A stretch of DNA of 64,000 nucleotides from Sipunculus nudus (Eukaryota; Annelida; Sipuncula; Golfingiida; Sipunculidae). Positions 1 to 13,068 of the stretch are shown one piece after another. The translations under genes were made by a program, and so were the position numbers. Where the stretch lies: assembly GCA_026874595.1 (NCBI GenBank), contig CM049322.1:33994340-34058339 (forward strand), written 5' to 3'. Each line of letters starts with the position of its first letter. Positions within the stretch are counted from its first letter, which is position 1. The notes below the pieces were generated by a model, which was not told the DNA's origin, did not search any database, and worked only from the letters and a program-made list of their open reading frames with translations.

Positions 1-1060
1 TTTAGGAACATGGCAAAACACTCAAGAATTTTTCGTAAAATGTGAAAGAACTGTTCCTACAATAGACATCTAATAAAATAAGGTTGTAAGAAGATCATTT
101 CTGTGGTAGTAACCCCTTTTCTGCGGCAAGAAAATTTATTATACAAGTGCATTAGAGCAGCGAGAAAAATCCCTTTTGACATTAGAGTTACCCACCACTC
201 ATAGTTTATATTATACATGACGGTTTTCTTAAATAGTTTCATGATTCATGATCCTTATATGCAGTATTACTATATCTACATTGATTTGATATTCCTCAAT
301 TCTCAATTGTGTATGTTTGATCACTCTGATGACTTTATAAACTTGCGTTGTTGTTTTGTGATTCGTCTCAACGTGCAGAAATTAGGAGAAACGTCTCCAT
401 ACACCTAGATGACACATTAAATGTCCAAGAAAGGTCAGGCAGAAACACATTGTCCGCAGCTGTAACTAATTTTCCATTTTTTTATTTTTGCCAGGAATCC
501 ACAATCAGCATGTGCAGTGTCCCTTCTTAAATTGTGATTCAATAGGTGCTATCATGCGGATCTATTTGCTGGTTGTAACAATATGCAGCGGAAGGTGTAC
601 CTCTCGGTTTGGTAGTGACTAGGCCAGCGTGATAAAACTGCATTAAACAATATACTGGTTCCTAACAAACCATGTATCTTAAAAGCAAGCGTGGGAATAA
701 ATATATTCAAGTATTATATGATGCACTAAATGTTCACTTTGCCCATGCAATTTTTAAGCTCTTCACGAATGTCTGGGTTCCATTACCAGGGATGGCACAG
801 AGTTCAGACTTGTAATCTGACCAATGAAATCGTGGTATCGTAATGTGCATCCAGCTCCAAATTGTTAACAATCCAGATCCGCTCTCGTTGGTATGATTCC
901 TGTTTTTGTGCGAGTATCGTTGTAACCAGACCAGCGAGATTTAGTTTTTCTTACATTTAGATTTTCGATTTATGATTGAAAGAGAAGAAATGATAGAAGA
1001 TCAACCAGATTTTGTTTCAGTTAGAGATGTCATGATCTAAGTTGTAACTTTCCATTAAGA
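1..1060. other. No gene recognised
   Basis: AT-rich DNA with only short chance frames. At 785-855 a stretch resembles a decayed tRNA-Thr(UGU): TCAGACTTGTAATCTGA forms an anticodon arm preceded by GATGGCACAG, but the acceptor stem and T arm do not fold, so it is at best a tRNA relic or SINE head. Confidence 0.3.
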
Positions 1061-1064
1061 TATG

Positions 1065-2847
1065 TTACTCAAACTGACAATCCCTTGGAAAAGTTTGTTG
1101 GTACCACTCGCAGCAGTTAGCCAATTTACTAAGGCTCACGTTATGGGTAAATTGGTCACATTTCTCGCAATGGTATGGAATGTCTGATATGTCTCTCACT
1201 TTTAAAGTAACATAGTGATCTGCATAATGAAAACCAACACCCGTTATTCCACTGGATTGTATATCCGGTTCATCTGGAGGTAATATTCTGCGACATTCCG
1301 TGAAATGAACCACATTCTTGGAATTTTTTTGTCGAGATTCATTGTTTCTCACCCAGTGAAGGGAGTTGGGCATCAGCACTCCCGATGTGTGGTTCATCTT
1401 AGCTGACAGAAGCATGATTCCTATCCGGTTGCCAAAAGTATACAGCTTAACACCAACAGCAACCTTTGATACAAGAAATGCGATTTAATGTATAAAACCT
1501 AAATTTGAATTTACATTTAAGATGTAAAACCTCCATTCGAACATATATTTGACCTATAAAACCGCCATTTGAATTTATAGTTAACGTATAAAATGTCGAG
1601 ATTGAATTGATGTTTAACGTATAAAGCCTGTATTTGAAATTATATTTAACTTAAAAGACTTTTATATGAGAATACATTAAGCGTATAAACCTCCATGGGA
1701 ATTTATTTGAAACATATTAAACCATTTGAAATTATATTCAATGTATGAAACTATTTGAATTTATATTTTACATATAAAAAAATATTTGAATTTATATTTG
1801 ACATATTAATTCTCCATTATTATATTTTTAAGTGTGAAAATCGTGTACCATTTTAAGATAGGAATTAATAATCATTGGATATAGGTAGTCATGCAAGCCA
1901 CCAGACTGATTGTCTCCAGTGTCATTATAATTGCATTTGATTGATAATCAATATACATTGACATAAAGACATGCTTTATACACTACCTCCCCTTCGGTCA
2001 GTTGAGTCATTCGAAGATCAAAACCTGCAATCTTGTTTTCGTACAGATCGATATAATTCTTCTTGAGTGTAATATCGTCCATCCCTCTGATATGTATTTT
2101 ACTCCGGCCTTCTCCCATCGACAACCCCATTGGAAGTGCAAGTCCCTGCCTGATTCTCAAAGATAACCGATCTAATGAGCCACGGAATGATATACCGGTG
2201 ATAATATGGTTTCCTTTGTAATCAGAAAATACGGGTTTAGTATTTATATATCGATAACCCAAAATCATCCAGGAGGTTGATAACTCTAGAATATATCTGG
2301 TTTGGGGATAACTGCGCCACCAGGAAGAGTGGTGATTTTCAAGATACACCTTTAATTCATGCAGCTGAGCTTTTATACGCGTTTTCTCCAGTAGTTCAAA
2401 ACACGTGGCCAACCTCTGATTCCTTTTCATGACAGGTGTTTGCAGCATGAGCGTGTTTCCCATAAGCTGAAAGTAAATTATACTCACAAAATAGTTTAAG
2501 ATCCGCCTTATTCCTGAATAATGAGAATCGCCTCGTATATTAGGCCTGAACTTTATAGGCTTGGCTAGAGTGTAAAGTACAAAGTTAAGGGAGCAAAACT
2601 CCCCTCTGTTTTTAAAAACCCATTCGTTAGGAGCACAAGCCTCAGATGTATTACATGAATTATGTCCTTTAGTTAAATTCCAAAGGCAACTTGCAGCGAA
2701 TTGCCTTTCTTCCCATTCCATGTCAAGATCTTCCTTGAAAAGAACCATTACCAGCATGTATGACCTCAATTGAAGAGCGTTCTCTATGTTTGGTCTGAAT
2801 AATCTGACCATCATTGACACAAGACTGAGTATAGTATGAAATTTCAT
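1065..2847 (-). CDS. Unrecognised two-exon gene model
   Basis: A 299-codon frame opens at 2847, and a second frame covers 1415-1065. Joining minus-strand exons 2847-1987 and 1463-1065 across a 523-bp GT-AG intron (donor GTAGTG, acceptor ATCAAAG) keeps phase 0 and extends the downstream frame to the acceptor. The model is 419 residues and reads TEGE then VAVGVKLYTFGNRIGIM at the junction. The middle resembles a beta-rich repeated fold: GNHIITGISF, NKIAGFDLRM and SSGITGVGFH recur at intervals. Cysteines cluster in the C-terminal third, suggesting an extracellular domain. The first ~125 codons may be partly intronic, since an acceptor-like TTTACTTTCAG occurs in the frame near 2473 on the minus strand. 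No family was recognised. Confidence 0.5.
1489..1832. repeat. AT-rich ~33-bp degenerate tandem repeat
   Basis: About eleven imperfect copies of a unit like TATAAAACCTCCATTTGAAT followed by TTATATTTAACG, with drifting period near 33 bp. The array lies entirely inside the proposed intron of the minus-strand gene. Confidence 0.8.
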
Positions 2848-3040
2848 AACTAGTTAAACTAGTAGGCATGGGCCTACAGCTTTGCAAACTCCGACCAATC
2901 AAGGTTCTCGAACTAAAATGGTTGCAACATGTACGTGAAAACAGTATTTATAAACACTGTTTGCATCTAATTATGATATTCTGGTTGTCAGTTGCAGTCA
3001 GGCAAGAGTCTATTATGTGTCTATAAATTTGTTTCCATAG

Positions 3041-3240
3041 GCCAAAAAAAAAAATGTATGGTTCTCATGTACCGCCCGCGACAATTTTAACCCACCTCCC
3101 CCCCCCCCCCCCCCCATCAATAATTTTTATTTTCATTTTTTTCAAGAAGATAAAATAATACCATTTTGATAAGTTTTCCTTTATTATGTATATTGTTAAT
3201 TGCGAAGTGGCGCATCCAGGGAAAAAATATGGTCGCGAAA
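3041..3240. mobile_element. Truncated Harbinger-like MITE
   Basis: Begins GGCC, then an A-run, then TATGGTTCTCATG, matching the terminal repeat of the complete copies at 15262, 47271, 52961 and 54234. The partner end is missing. It includes a run of about 20 C residues near 3095 and the internal TTTATTTTCATTTTTT and CAAGAAGATAAAAT blocks shared with the others. Confidence 0.65.
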
Positions 3241-4025
3241 TTTTGAGACCTATTTTTATTATACAAACGTCATTATCATTGCCACGATATAAAGCTGATT
3301 TATAAAACAATGTGACCTAAACCATTAAACGCCGGTAGAACAGAGATGTAATAAATTAGATTTCGTAAATGGAAAAAAATTGTTCAAACGAATTATTACC
3401 CTTCAAAGAGCAATCATCTTCTTTGTCCATCTGACTGTAAATTAAAATGTTGCATTGTTGACACTATCTGATTTTATATGGAAAGAATATTGTTATAACG
3501 GGGTTCCCATTCATACCAAATTTTGACACGATACCAAAGATTGATTGAAAGTTTATACCGCTTGGAAGTAACCAGAAGACAGGAATGGTAAATTTATAAC
3601 TTTATACCATATACATATGGTTCATAAGAGGGACATTCATGTAGGCCCGCATGATGTCGTTACTCAAGGCATAGCTACGACCGGCTGGCTTTTTAAAAAT
3701 TATATAAAAAAAACTTAATGATCGTTGTTTTCTTAATTTCTTCGATAAAAGTTATCCACGAAAATAAACCCCGAACGATTCAGAATACACTATATAATAC
3801 ACTGTTGAATCTTCATGCTTCTTGACAGAGCATGAGTTTATAATGATTCATGCTTAGAAGGATTACCTAAATGGCAGGCTTTACTTGACATATTTTTTTT
3901 AAAATCAAAAGTATAGGACCAACAAAGAAAAAATCAAGTAAATGTTTAGCTAAAAGCTTAAGGTATAAAGGTCCATTAGGTTGAGACCTGTGGAGTTGAT
4001 TTATTGAAATATCATTCATTCATTC

Positions 4026-4065
<40 letters not shown>
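3241..4065. other. Noncoding, ending in an (AT)n tract
   Basis: No gene seen. (AT)n runs from about 4028 to 4065 and abuts the pogo-like element. Confidence 0.6.
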
Positions 4066-4068
<3 letters not shown>

Positions 4069-4989
4069 TGAAACCTCGTTGTGTCGAAGTCGAAGGGACT
4101 GGTGAATTTTCTTCGACACAACCGGAGTTCGAGACAACCGATGTTCATTATATTCAACCTTCTTCAGCCTCGATTATAATCGATAAATACTGCACATGTA
4201 TAGGGCCTATATCATATAGTTCTCACAAATGTTTTCATGAAACAACAACATAAATTTTATATACATTTTTTATTAATAATAAAAACACATAAGTACCACC
4301 AAAATTAGGATTAGGTTGATCAAGAAAGTGAAATAAGAGCACATACATGTACGTGTATAAAAGCACCCAAATCAATAAATGATTGGCTCAGATCATTTTC
4401 AGTTCAACTTTATCCTAGACACATCAAAGGTAAGGATTGGATATTGTTTGGTTTATCAGAAAACTTCTCATTAATGCTTCGTCGGCGAGAGAGGAAAGGC
4501 ATGTTCATGAGTGACTAATTGGCCAAACAAGTAAACAACGGACTAGGTATGTCAACCATCGCGCGTGATGAGCAAGATCCTTGCCGGTATTAATTGTGTA
4601 ACTAGTCATCGCGGCCAGGGTATGATTGTTGGACCGTGCACAACTGTTGTCCAAACATTAAAGCGGGATGACCTTGAGTCGACAGAGCCATCGCGCTTGA
4701 TAAGTGAGATCCTGGTCGTTATTAATTAATTATGACTGGTCATCACGGCCTAATTATGATTGACGGGCCCTGCACAACTGTTATCCAATCGTGACATCGA
4801 GTAAAGCGGGAGAAATACAAGCTGGGGACCAACAAAACACCTCGACACATCCGGTTTTTCGACACATCCGACTTCGACACAAGCGGAGTTAAATTAGTAA
4901 GGGTTTAACTATTTTTTGGAGGGACCCCACGTTCGACTTGGACACATGCGGGAATTCGACTTACCCGAGTTCGACACAACGAGGTTTTA

Positions 4990-4992
<3 letters not shown>
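4066..4992. mobile_element. Pogo/Tigger-like TIR element, 927 bp
   Basis: Terminal inverted repeats CAGTGAAACCTCGTTGTGTC (left) and, complemented, CAGTAAAACCTCGTTGTGTC (right), each flanked by TA and set in (AT)n. CAGT-ACCTCGTT termini are typical of pogo/Tigger elements of the Tc1/mariner superfamily. Subterminal TTCGACAC motifs recur at both ends. No transposase frame remains, so it is non-autonomous. Two ~184-bp relatives sit at 39905 and 42704. Confidence 0.85.

Positions 4993-5043
<51 letters not shown>
4993..5043. repeat. (AT)n microsatellite
   Basis: Uninterrupted TA dinucleotides immediately to the right of the pogo-like element; with the 4028-4065 tract they form the insertion target. 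Confidence 0.9.
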
Positions 5044-5047
<4 letters not shown>

Positions 5048-5930
5048 AATATCATATGTAGAATATATCATAGGTGTATATTAGTGTGTATAACATATGT
5101 ATTATGTTTTCAGAAAAGATAAATTCTAAACCATGCTCAGATATATAATATTTGTAGCAAACGCAGTAACAGATAAATCAAACCATTCTTTTATTCTAAC
5201 TATTAATATATTTTATTCCCAATGCATATACAGTCAAGCCAGCTTATTGTCATATCATTGGTGCATGCATAAATTATGATAATAACCGGGATGTGACATT
5301 ATGCGGGCTTCAACATCGATGTCTTTTTGAGTCTTAGAACAAGCGTTATGTCTCAAATGATATGAAATAAATCGTCAATGAAAAGGAAACAATTATGTTT
5401 ATGCGCACCTGAAAATTTATTTTCTGTAAGTTTTGTGCCGTATGACGCAATAACTGACCATATCCGACTTGTCAATAAAAGGAGTCGTAGCGTCTGGGTC
5501 ATGAGGTCAAATGTCTGAAAATATGCGGCATAGTTAAAAAGTTTTGCATTGGCAAACTTTTTTACAAGATAATTATTTCCCTGACTATTGCGCCTTAATT
5601 TCCGGATATCTTATTAAAGACTCAAACTTAAATGATCGTCTTTATGATGGGACTGTTGGGGGAGCGGCCATCGTTATGCCATTGTCAACTTTCTGAAGTT
5701 TCGCCGTGATTGAGGTTTTGGACCGGGTATTTATTCCAGTGTTCACAACACCTCCAGCTTTTCGTGGACCCTAAAAGGGGATTTCCGGTCGTAAGCAACG
5801 TTTAGAGCTCGTGCTTCATATCATCTCGGTGAAACGTCACCGTGGTGTAAACCACGGTCTTACAAAGGCCAGGAGTTCATTATGTATGACATATGATCGC
5901 AAACATGCACTTGTTAACATATGAGGAAAC
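5044..5930. other. Noncoding intergenic
   Basis: No gene recognised. A stretch starting CAGTCAAGCCAGCTTATTGT near 5232 resembles the end of another TIR element, but no matching partner end was found. Confidence 0.4.
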
Positions 5931-5966
5931 GCAATGATCTGGATTACCGTGGTATCTTAAGCAGAC

Positions 5967-6072
5967 CTGGGAGCCGCCGCCGAATTGCGCCAGCCGCCGC
6001 CGTTTATTTTATAAGCAAGCCGCCGCCGATAGTTTTCTTGAGCCACCGAATTGCGCCAGCCGCAGCCAATAA
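5967..6072. repeat. GCC-rich short repeat
   Basis: Two copies of a unit containing CCGAATTGCGCCAGCCGC, interspersed with (GCC)n, in otherwise AT-rich DNA. The frame through it reads RRRIAPAAA twice, which is repeat translation rather than a gene. Confidence 0.6.
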
Positions 6073-6390
6073 TTTGACGATGAAAAAAAAAAAGATATTC
6101 GCTTGCATACTTCAGCTTGTAAATAGTTGCTACAGTATAATTATGTTAACACGAACCCGTCTCCAGTAGCTTTCACCGAGCTGCATGGCTTCGCAATGGT
6201 AATGCATGATTAATTTTGTGGAAGTTGTATGTCATTATGTTAGACAGTTAACAAGGTTCCCGCAAGCCCCTTTTAACAGACCGGATAAATGGCATATACC
6301 CCGTTTGATCAAGGGCGTTTTTCCTAACCCCGTTTGCTCAGAAGTGAAGAGAAAAGTGCCAGAATCCAGATCATTCCCAAGTTTATTCAG

Positions 6391-6777
6391 TCAGATACTG
6401 ATGCTTGGGCATTTAAAGTTATATATATCGGAAGTCGATGTGCAATATTTAAAAAAAATATTTACTGCTCGTTTAACATTCAGGATTAAATGAACAAAAA
6501 CCATAGGGAAAAGCTGTTTTATGTATGGAAAAAATATGCATGCATTTTTTATCACTGTTTCCTGCCAATATAAGCCATTTTTAATGTACGTATAACCGTG
6601 AAACGATGTCGGCAGCCAGCGACCGCTCATAACTGTGTAATTCTCAGAATAGGGGTCAATTTCGAGTTCCCAAACAGAGGGAAAAAAGTTGTTGCAAAAT
6701 TCATTTTTTCTTCTTTCCTTTTCAAGCGGGATATATGAAAGGTCAAAAACTCCCATCAGCAGCGCACTTTTATCCAT
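6391..6777 (-). CDS. Doubtful ORF, 128 codons
   Basis: Starts MDKSALLMGVFDLSYIPLEK; the first ~75 codons look compositionally protein-like (NNFFPSVWELEIDPYSENYT), the rest AT-driven. No family recognised and no clear splice partners. It could be an exon of a minus-strand gene spanning 6.4-8.2 kb, together with a short frame at 8169 starting MAKTGKERMRVYR. Confidence 0.15.
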   Translation of the reverse strand: MDKSALLMGVFDLSYIPLEKERRKNEFCNNFFPSVWELEIDPYSENYTVMSGRWLPTSFHGYTYIKNGLYWQETVIKNACIFFPYIKQLFPMVFVHLILNVKRAVNIFFKYCTSTSDIYNFKCPSISI

Positions 6778-6825
6778 ACTTGCTTTTTTACCACAATAGA
6801 AGAATAGCAGTCTTTAGTCAGCAAG

Positions 6826-9800
6826 TCAACTCCGTTACAGCAGTTTATTTTTTTTAAATCACAAAATAATGCGGTAAAAAAAGAAGAATGAATGTGTCAC
6901 GTATGTAGATTTTACAAAAGTATGGTACACAATCATCATAAACACTAGAGTTTGATATGAAAATTATTCCTGACATTTTTATTAATGCTAAATAATAAGG
7001 TGATAGTGCACACAAATGTTTGACCCATAAAGTGCATTGAAGAGAACTTGCTAAAAGAGACAGGTATACGCTCAATATTACTGACCTCCTACAAATTGTC
7101 CATCATTTGACAATAGTTTGTAACGTTAGCTTCTGCAAAGTCTGGAGGAAAACGGTCGAATATAGTTTTTGGCTAAAATGTTGCGCTGACTGGAATGTAA
7201 CGGAGTTGATAACGCACTAAATTATTAAGATATTCTTACCTAAACCTTTAACACATTTGAACAAAAAGTAAACAGATAACTATCAAGTTGTATCATGCTA
7301 AAATATATCGACACAAGTTACCCTGACCGGTAAACAAAAGTTTACCATAAAAAGTTTATTTTAAACACATAAAGTCAATTAATGTAAATTACTGCTAAAT
7401 TGAACAACTCAGCTCGGGATTGTTGCGAGAAAGAACTTGCTAAATGCCTACCTACTAGGTATTTAACCATTTCAATATGAATTCAATAAAAACATATTTC
7501 TCCTTTAATGACAATAAAATACTTGAGAAAGTAAAGAAATGCCAACATTATCTAAATCCAGGAAAATATTGTTACAATTAAGAGCTTGTAACGGAGTTGA
7601 TCAATTTTCAACAAAAGTGATAGTCTTGTTACCTTATAGAGCTGTGCTATATATGCAACTGGCATTAAAGGCTAGTGTCATCTAAACTAATAAAATATTA
7701 CCATTAATTTCACAAATATTTAAAACAATAACGCAAATATTATAGTAAACTGATACCAATTTTTTGATTTACAGTGAATCCTAAGTAAAAAGGGCCTGCT
7801 CGACCACTTAAAAGGTGTACACAGTAATATGTTCCAAAACTTTCTCCTAATTTAATGCAAAAGACTTCATGTTTTATTAAGAAGTCATAATTTCCTTGGA
7901 TGGTCAATGCAATGCTAAAACGTGATGGAGCTGAACACTTTCAGCGGCCTTGTAATCAACCTGAATTCGTGTTACAATAAAAGCTGTCAGGTGTAGAACA
8001 GAGAACGGAATACACAACACACAGTGTTCATATTTGGAATGTTCTCCTTTCGTTTGTGGGCTAAGGGGATATTCTTTCTTATATAAATGCCTAACACTTC
8101 ATTAGATGAATCCAACAGAAAATAATAATGTCTATATACCCTCATTCGTTCTTTTCCAGTCTTAGCCATGGTGATTAGCCTGTAAACCCAATGAATTTAA
8201 GTTATAAGCTCATAAACAAACTAGAGGTGCGGACCGGACCGCTTGGACCGATAACACAAAATACCGGACCGCCTATTCCTGGACCGGACCGGTTGGACCG
8301 CCGAACTTAATGTTAAAAGGATTAAGTTAAACAAATGTGTTTCAGGATTTAGTTTCACCAACAATCGTGTTATGAACAAGGGGTAATAAACCATCTCAGA
8401 AAGACTCATTGGCTACATCAAATATATTTAAAGCAATGACAGCTGCAATAGTACAATTATATACGTGCACATGTATTATTTTATTTTTTTTTTCCATCGT
8501 GAGTAACAGTTAAAGTTCATTTTTTGTTATTAACTTATGATTGAAGTGACATGTTCAGCATTAGATCATTGTCCCTGCTGTGTTGCACAAGGCTGATACT
8601 TTTGCTTAGTATAATAAGACCAATTTCTATACGATGAATACATTAAATATATTCTTTATATTAAATTATTAACAAAGGATTAATAAGTTTTCTGTATCAG
8701 ATCGCACATAAACCATTACATAACTTATCAGCTGATGTCAATCTGCATCCCTGCCCAGTATAATCTTTGAATCAGCTCGCCCAACCCTGCACATTAGATT
8801 AATAAGTTTTCAATATCAAATCGCACTTAAACCGCTACAAAACTTCATCAGAGTATGTCAGCCCGCATCTATCCCCGCCAAGCAAATTCTTTAAATCAGC
8901 TCGCTCCACCCTGCACATTTGGCTTATATTCTAATCACTATGCCCCACACAGTAACACAAAATATTTACCACTGAAAAATTTATTAAAAAAGACTGTAAT
9001 TTTAAATTTGTCATTAAAAATCAAACCCAGATCCTGCGATTAAAGTATAGATTATTATATTACATTTATAGCACGTTTTGTTGTGTATGATATTTGGTTT
9101 TGTTAAATATTTGAACAAATATATGTAATAAAAAATATGTAGAACAAACGTTGAATAAAAGGAATTACAATATATTTTAATTTTGATGATATTTTAACAA
9201 ATGTGCCGAACCCCTTGGACCGGTCCACCTTATGGACCGGAACGCTTACAGCTGGACCTGACAAAAACAGGGCGCTTACTTGGTGCATCGAACGGTCCGG
9301 TCCGGTCCGCACTTCTAAAACAAACTTATAAAATATGTCTAATATATAAGTTTTAATGTTTCTATTGCTGTCAAATTTCAAGACTAAAGCATTTTTTAAT
9401 TACCAAAATTAGTTATTTGTTTTCAAAGAGCAACAGTATTTTCCAGACCAAGATAAACGCATTAAAAGGGATTATACTATATATCAAGTGGTCAGTGAAG
9501 CTGCTTCTTATCTTCAGTGTGCTTATTTATAAATCCTCTCACCAGAGAATAATTTATTACTGGTTGGACTTTTCATAGAAAAAATGTTTGGTGATTCGTC
9601 AACTCCGTTACAATAGAATGGCAACGGAGTTGATCGTAACGGAGCTGATTATTTTTTAAATTTTACCTAATCAGCGGACATGATAGACATGAAATCCTTC
9701 AAACAAATATTTCAATTCTGATAGATTTACGATGCCTCTCTCTGTTCATGGATGTTTATAGGTTTCAACAATTACTTTTTTCACAAATGGCGTAACAGAG

Positions 9801-9988
9801 TTGATGGGTGAATTAAGCTACTTTACTTTTTATACACTTTTTCACTGATAAAAATCAAAACTCCGGATTGAAGCCATGATTCTTCACTTTGAATGCCCTA
9901 CACTGTAACGAATGATATGATCAGCCACTCGATTTGTTCCACTGGATGGCTGTAGATGGCATATTGGTGCAGTTGTAACGGAGTTGAC
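6826..9988. repeat. Dispersed TGTAACGGAGTTGA motif
   Basis: Eight copies, exact or with one or two changes, at about 6826 (-), 7196 (+), 7587 (+), 9599 (-), 9622 (+), 9636 (+), 9791 (+) and 9974 (+). None falls inside the hAT-like element that splits the region. The rest of the interval is AT-rich with no recognised gene. Confidence 0.6.
8222..9317. mobile_element. hAT-like non-autonomous element, 1,096 bp
   Basis: Left end TAGAGGTGCGGACCGGACCG; right end complemented TAGAAGTGCGGACCGGACCG. A perfect 8-bp target duplication AAACAAAC lies at 8214-8221 and 9318-9325, the length typical of hAT transposition. Both ends carry multiple GGACCG/CGGTCC hexamers over ~90 bp, in the style of hAT transposase-binding subterminal repeats. 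The interior is AT-rich and has no recognisable transposase. Confidence 0.9.
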
Positions 9989-10746
9989 GAAAATTTAGGA
10001 CATGGCTTCGTTAGTCCAGCGAGTGAAAAATACTGAAGAGCAGCTCATAGAAATTTTGTAGGAAGCACATTAGATCTTGTTTATAGTAAACACAAAAATA
10101 CCCGAATTATTAGTGATGGGTACTAAATTTATTTATATTTTCATTGGAACCTCTTATTTAGGACATATATTTTTTTATTACGGTTTCATTTTGGATCTTA
10201 AAAATTGGCCCTAAAATTGTATCTGGACTTACTCTTGCAATATTACCCTCACATGGGGAATCGAAGTAAATCGTCAAACTCATTCTGATATAATTATAAC
10301 CATGATTGTGTGTTAATAATACCCTATGAAGCAGTCGGACCCTATTTTGACCCCTATTTGAAGAATTGCACAACTACGTCATAATATAATCATGCCACAA
10401 ATGTCATTCGCGTAAACACCTATACAAAAATGTCATAAAATCCTTGAACGAAAACTAAACTTTTAAGGGAGTCTGATTGGTTTGCAATTTGAAGTTAAAA
10501 CGCGAGACCAAATCAGTGTCTAATAGCTGCAGACACCGGATGCTTCGAACACTGACAAACATGTTCCCGCATGAACATATCAAGGGTCACAGAGGTCATG
10601 GGGATAACTGAGGATGACACCTGCGAAAATTCATGACATAATTCATATTTCAGTAAATTAGGCCTACGTATACAATTGCGACTGGGAAAGTACAGCGCAG
10701 GAAAAAAAAACATGTCGATACTCGCGGGTGGAGCATGACTTTCTGT

Positions 10747-10778
<32 letters not shown>

Positions 10779-13050
10779 TGACATAATTTCCTGCCCTTTC
10801 ACATAACCCCATGTGATACAATTAAAAAAAAACAAACAGTGCGTCAAGTCATGACACTTTTAGTTCGGCACACGAAAAACGATTATCCGGTTGATCTGTT
10901 ATGCAAGTGAGCGCACGAAAACAGTTGCTCAGCGAATGTAAACAATGATATCTATATATCTCAGTTGCTGAATTGAAACCTTCGATTATCCAAGATGCTT
11001 TTAGCAATGTAACGTTATATCAGGCGAGATCAAATAATTCATGTGTACCCAAAGTCTGTCAAAAGAAATGAGGAAAATCATAACAATTTTCATCTGATCA
11101 AATAAGCGCTCAGTTTCACCAAAACACGCTATATTGTCAGATCTGAAAACACAATGGGGCACCCCCATCCTTCACGTAACCACTCACTTTTCTTGTAGAC
11201 GCCTGGCGTGATACTGACTAAAATTAATGTATCCAAAGAGTAATTACTTTGTCAAAATATTCGTTAAGTTTGTTTCATACTATTGTACATATAAATATAA
11301 TTGCATTAGACTGAGACAACATTTTTCCATTAAATATTTGCCTCATCTTTACGGCCCAAACTTCTACCGGATGCATATCATATCCGTAGTACCTATGATG
11401 CTCAATATTAATATATTGGCAAGTCCTCTAAAGTCCTCAAAGCATTATGAAAATGGGATCAGGTCCATGTTATGTGTGTTATGAGAAAAAAACACAGGTT
11501 TCTGCACTTTTGAAGTTGAGACAATAAATAGAAAAAAAACACATGCTAGGCTCAATTTTCTCAAGGAATGGTGAATTTTAAGGTGCCCATTAACCTACCT
11601 TTTGAAAAGGATTTCTTGATTTATACCATCTATGCATATATATATTAATGAACTTAGGCTAAATTTGGTTTGAAAAAAGTTCTTATAATGCCTTCGTGAA
11701 GGATGTATCAGCTATTATCAACAACATGTTGTAACACAGCAATGTTGACTAACGGGAAAAACATGTAACCTAAGGTGGTAAGTTGTATATATATATGCAG
11801 AGGTAGAAAGGTCACTTGTGGCAAAACGCCATTTGCAAAGCTATGGCTTATCTGACTTGCTGCCAGATGCCCTTGAAGAATTTGTTTTGATTATTTTGGG
11901 GGCCCCCACATATTATAAACAGGCTGGTATAAACAAATGAGCAGCCTGTGTGTGGTGATATCCACATTTTCTGGCCCAGTTTCTTACAAAGCTGCAAGGG
12001 ATTACCTTTAGTTAATAAAGGTCAGATAGGTGATTGGGCCCCTTTAATATCTTTGACGGTGGTTTGCTTAATATGTTTGAATCATGTGAAATTTAGTTTT
12101 CAATGCTGGTGCCACCTGTATTTTCTCAATACTCGCACATTTTTTTAGAATGACATATTTCAGCGATTGATCCATCCTTCAGCAAATTCGTATCAGTAGA
12201 ATCTAAACATTTGCAGTTTAGACTTGACATGCCAACAGGTAAATGAAGTATGTGTCAGTACGTTTCTGGAGTAATTAATGAGTTGTACAATTCGTAAAAG
12301 AGCCACATGCTCCAAGAAAGGCTTGGTGGATTGTTTTAACACTTTGTGTTAATCCTTGGTCTTGAAGCAATTGAACTGCTTCAGACCAGTGGGGACACTG
12401 ATAATTCCTTAGTTTGTATACATGTACTTTTATCGCCCCATATTGTAGCAGATAAAAAATCGTAGCTGATTAATACAAAATAATAGCTTCAATTAAGACA
12501 GGTCCATATGAGAATCCATAGACATGAATGCAGGTCCCTAACAAAACCTGAATTAGGTTCTTTTTCTCCCTGCAATATAAAAAAAGTCTCACAAATCTCC
12601 GAATGTGTAGATATTCAACAACGGTCTCAACTGTGGCTGGCTTCATTTCATTTTCGGGGTCAAAATTTTCAAGGATTTTTTTTCATTGTTTCGCAAGGGT
12701 TCCATTTCTTACGATACAGTGTGGGGCGTTAAAAATTGGGGGGGGGGGGAGGGATGGGAGCATATATACCCCTCACGCTTTGGCAAGGGGGGGGGGGGTG
12801 GTCAATGTAATCATCCCCCTACTATTCAGATAATACTATTTATATATTGCAAATTAAACATTTTAATAAATAGAATTATAGAAATTGGTTCCATTTCTGA
12901 ATTTACTTTATAAAATATTACATGTAAACCTGGTTTATAGTGGAAACACGATACCTTATTTTCTAAAACCTTATATTTTATATATGGATACGTAGATAAG
13001 ATTTTATCGACCGCTTTTTGACATTATAAAAAGTCATATATGTACATACA
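9989..13050. other. Noncoding intergenic with microsatellites
   Basis: No gene recognised. Contains an (AC)n tract at about 10746-10772 and G-runs at about 12738 and 12787. Frames through these translate as VCVCV or poly-Gly and are artefacts. Confidence 0.55.
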
Positions 13051-13068
13051 AGATGGACGAGGGAATGT

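Noticed and set aside
785-855. tRNA-Thr gene
   Set aside because: Only the anticodon arm is convincing; no paired acceptor stem or T loop.
4916-5122. Frame reading IYIYIYIY
   Set aside because: Translation of an (AT)n microsatellite and the end of a TIR element.
10513-10847. Two overlapping minus-strand frames with VCVCVC
   Set aside because: Driven by the (AC)n tract; no splice context or family resemblance.
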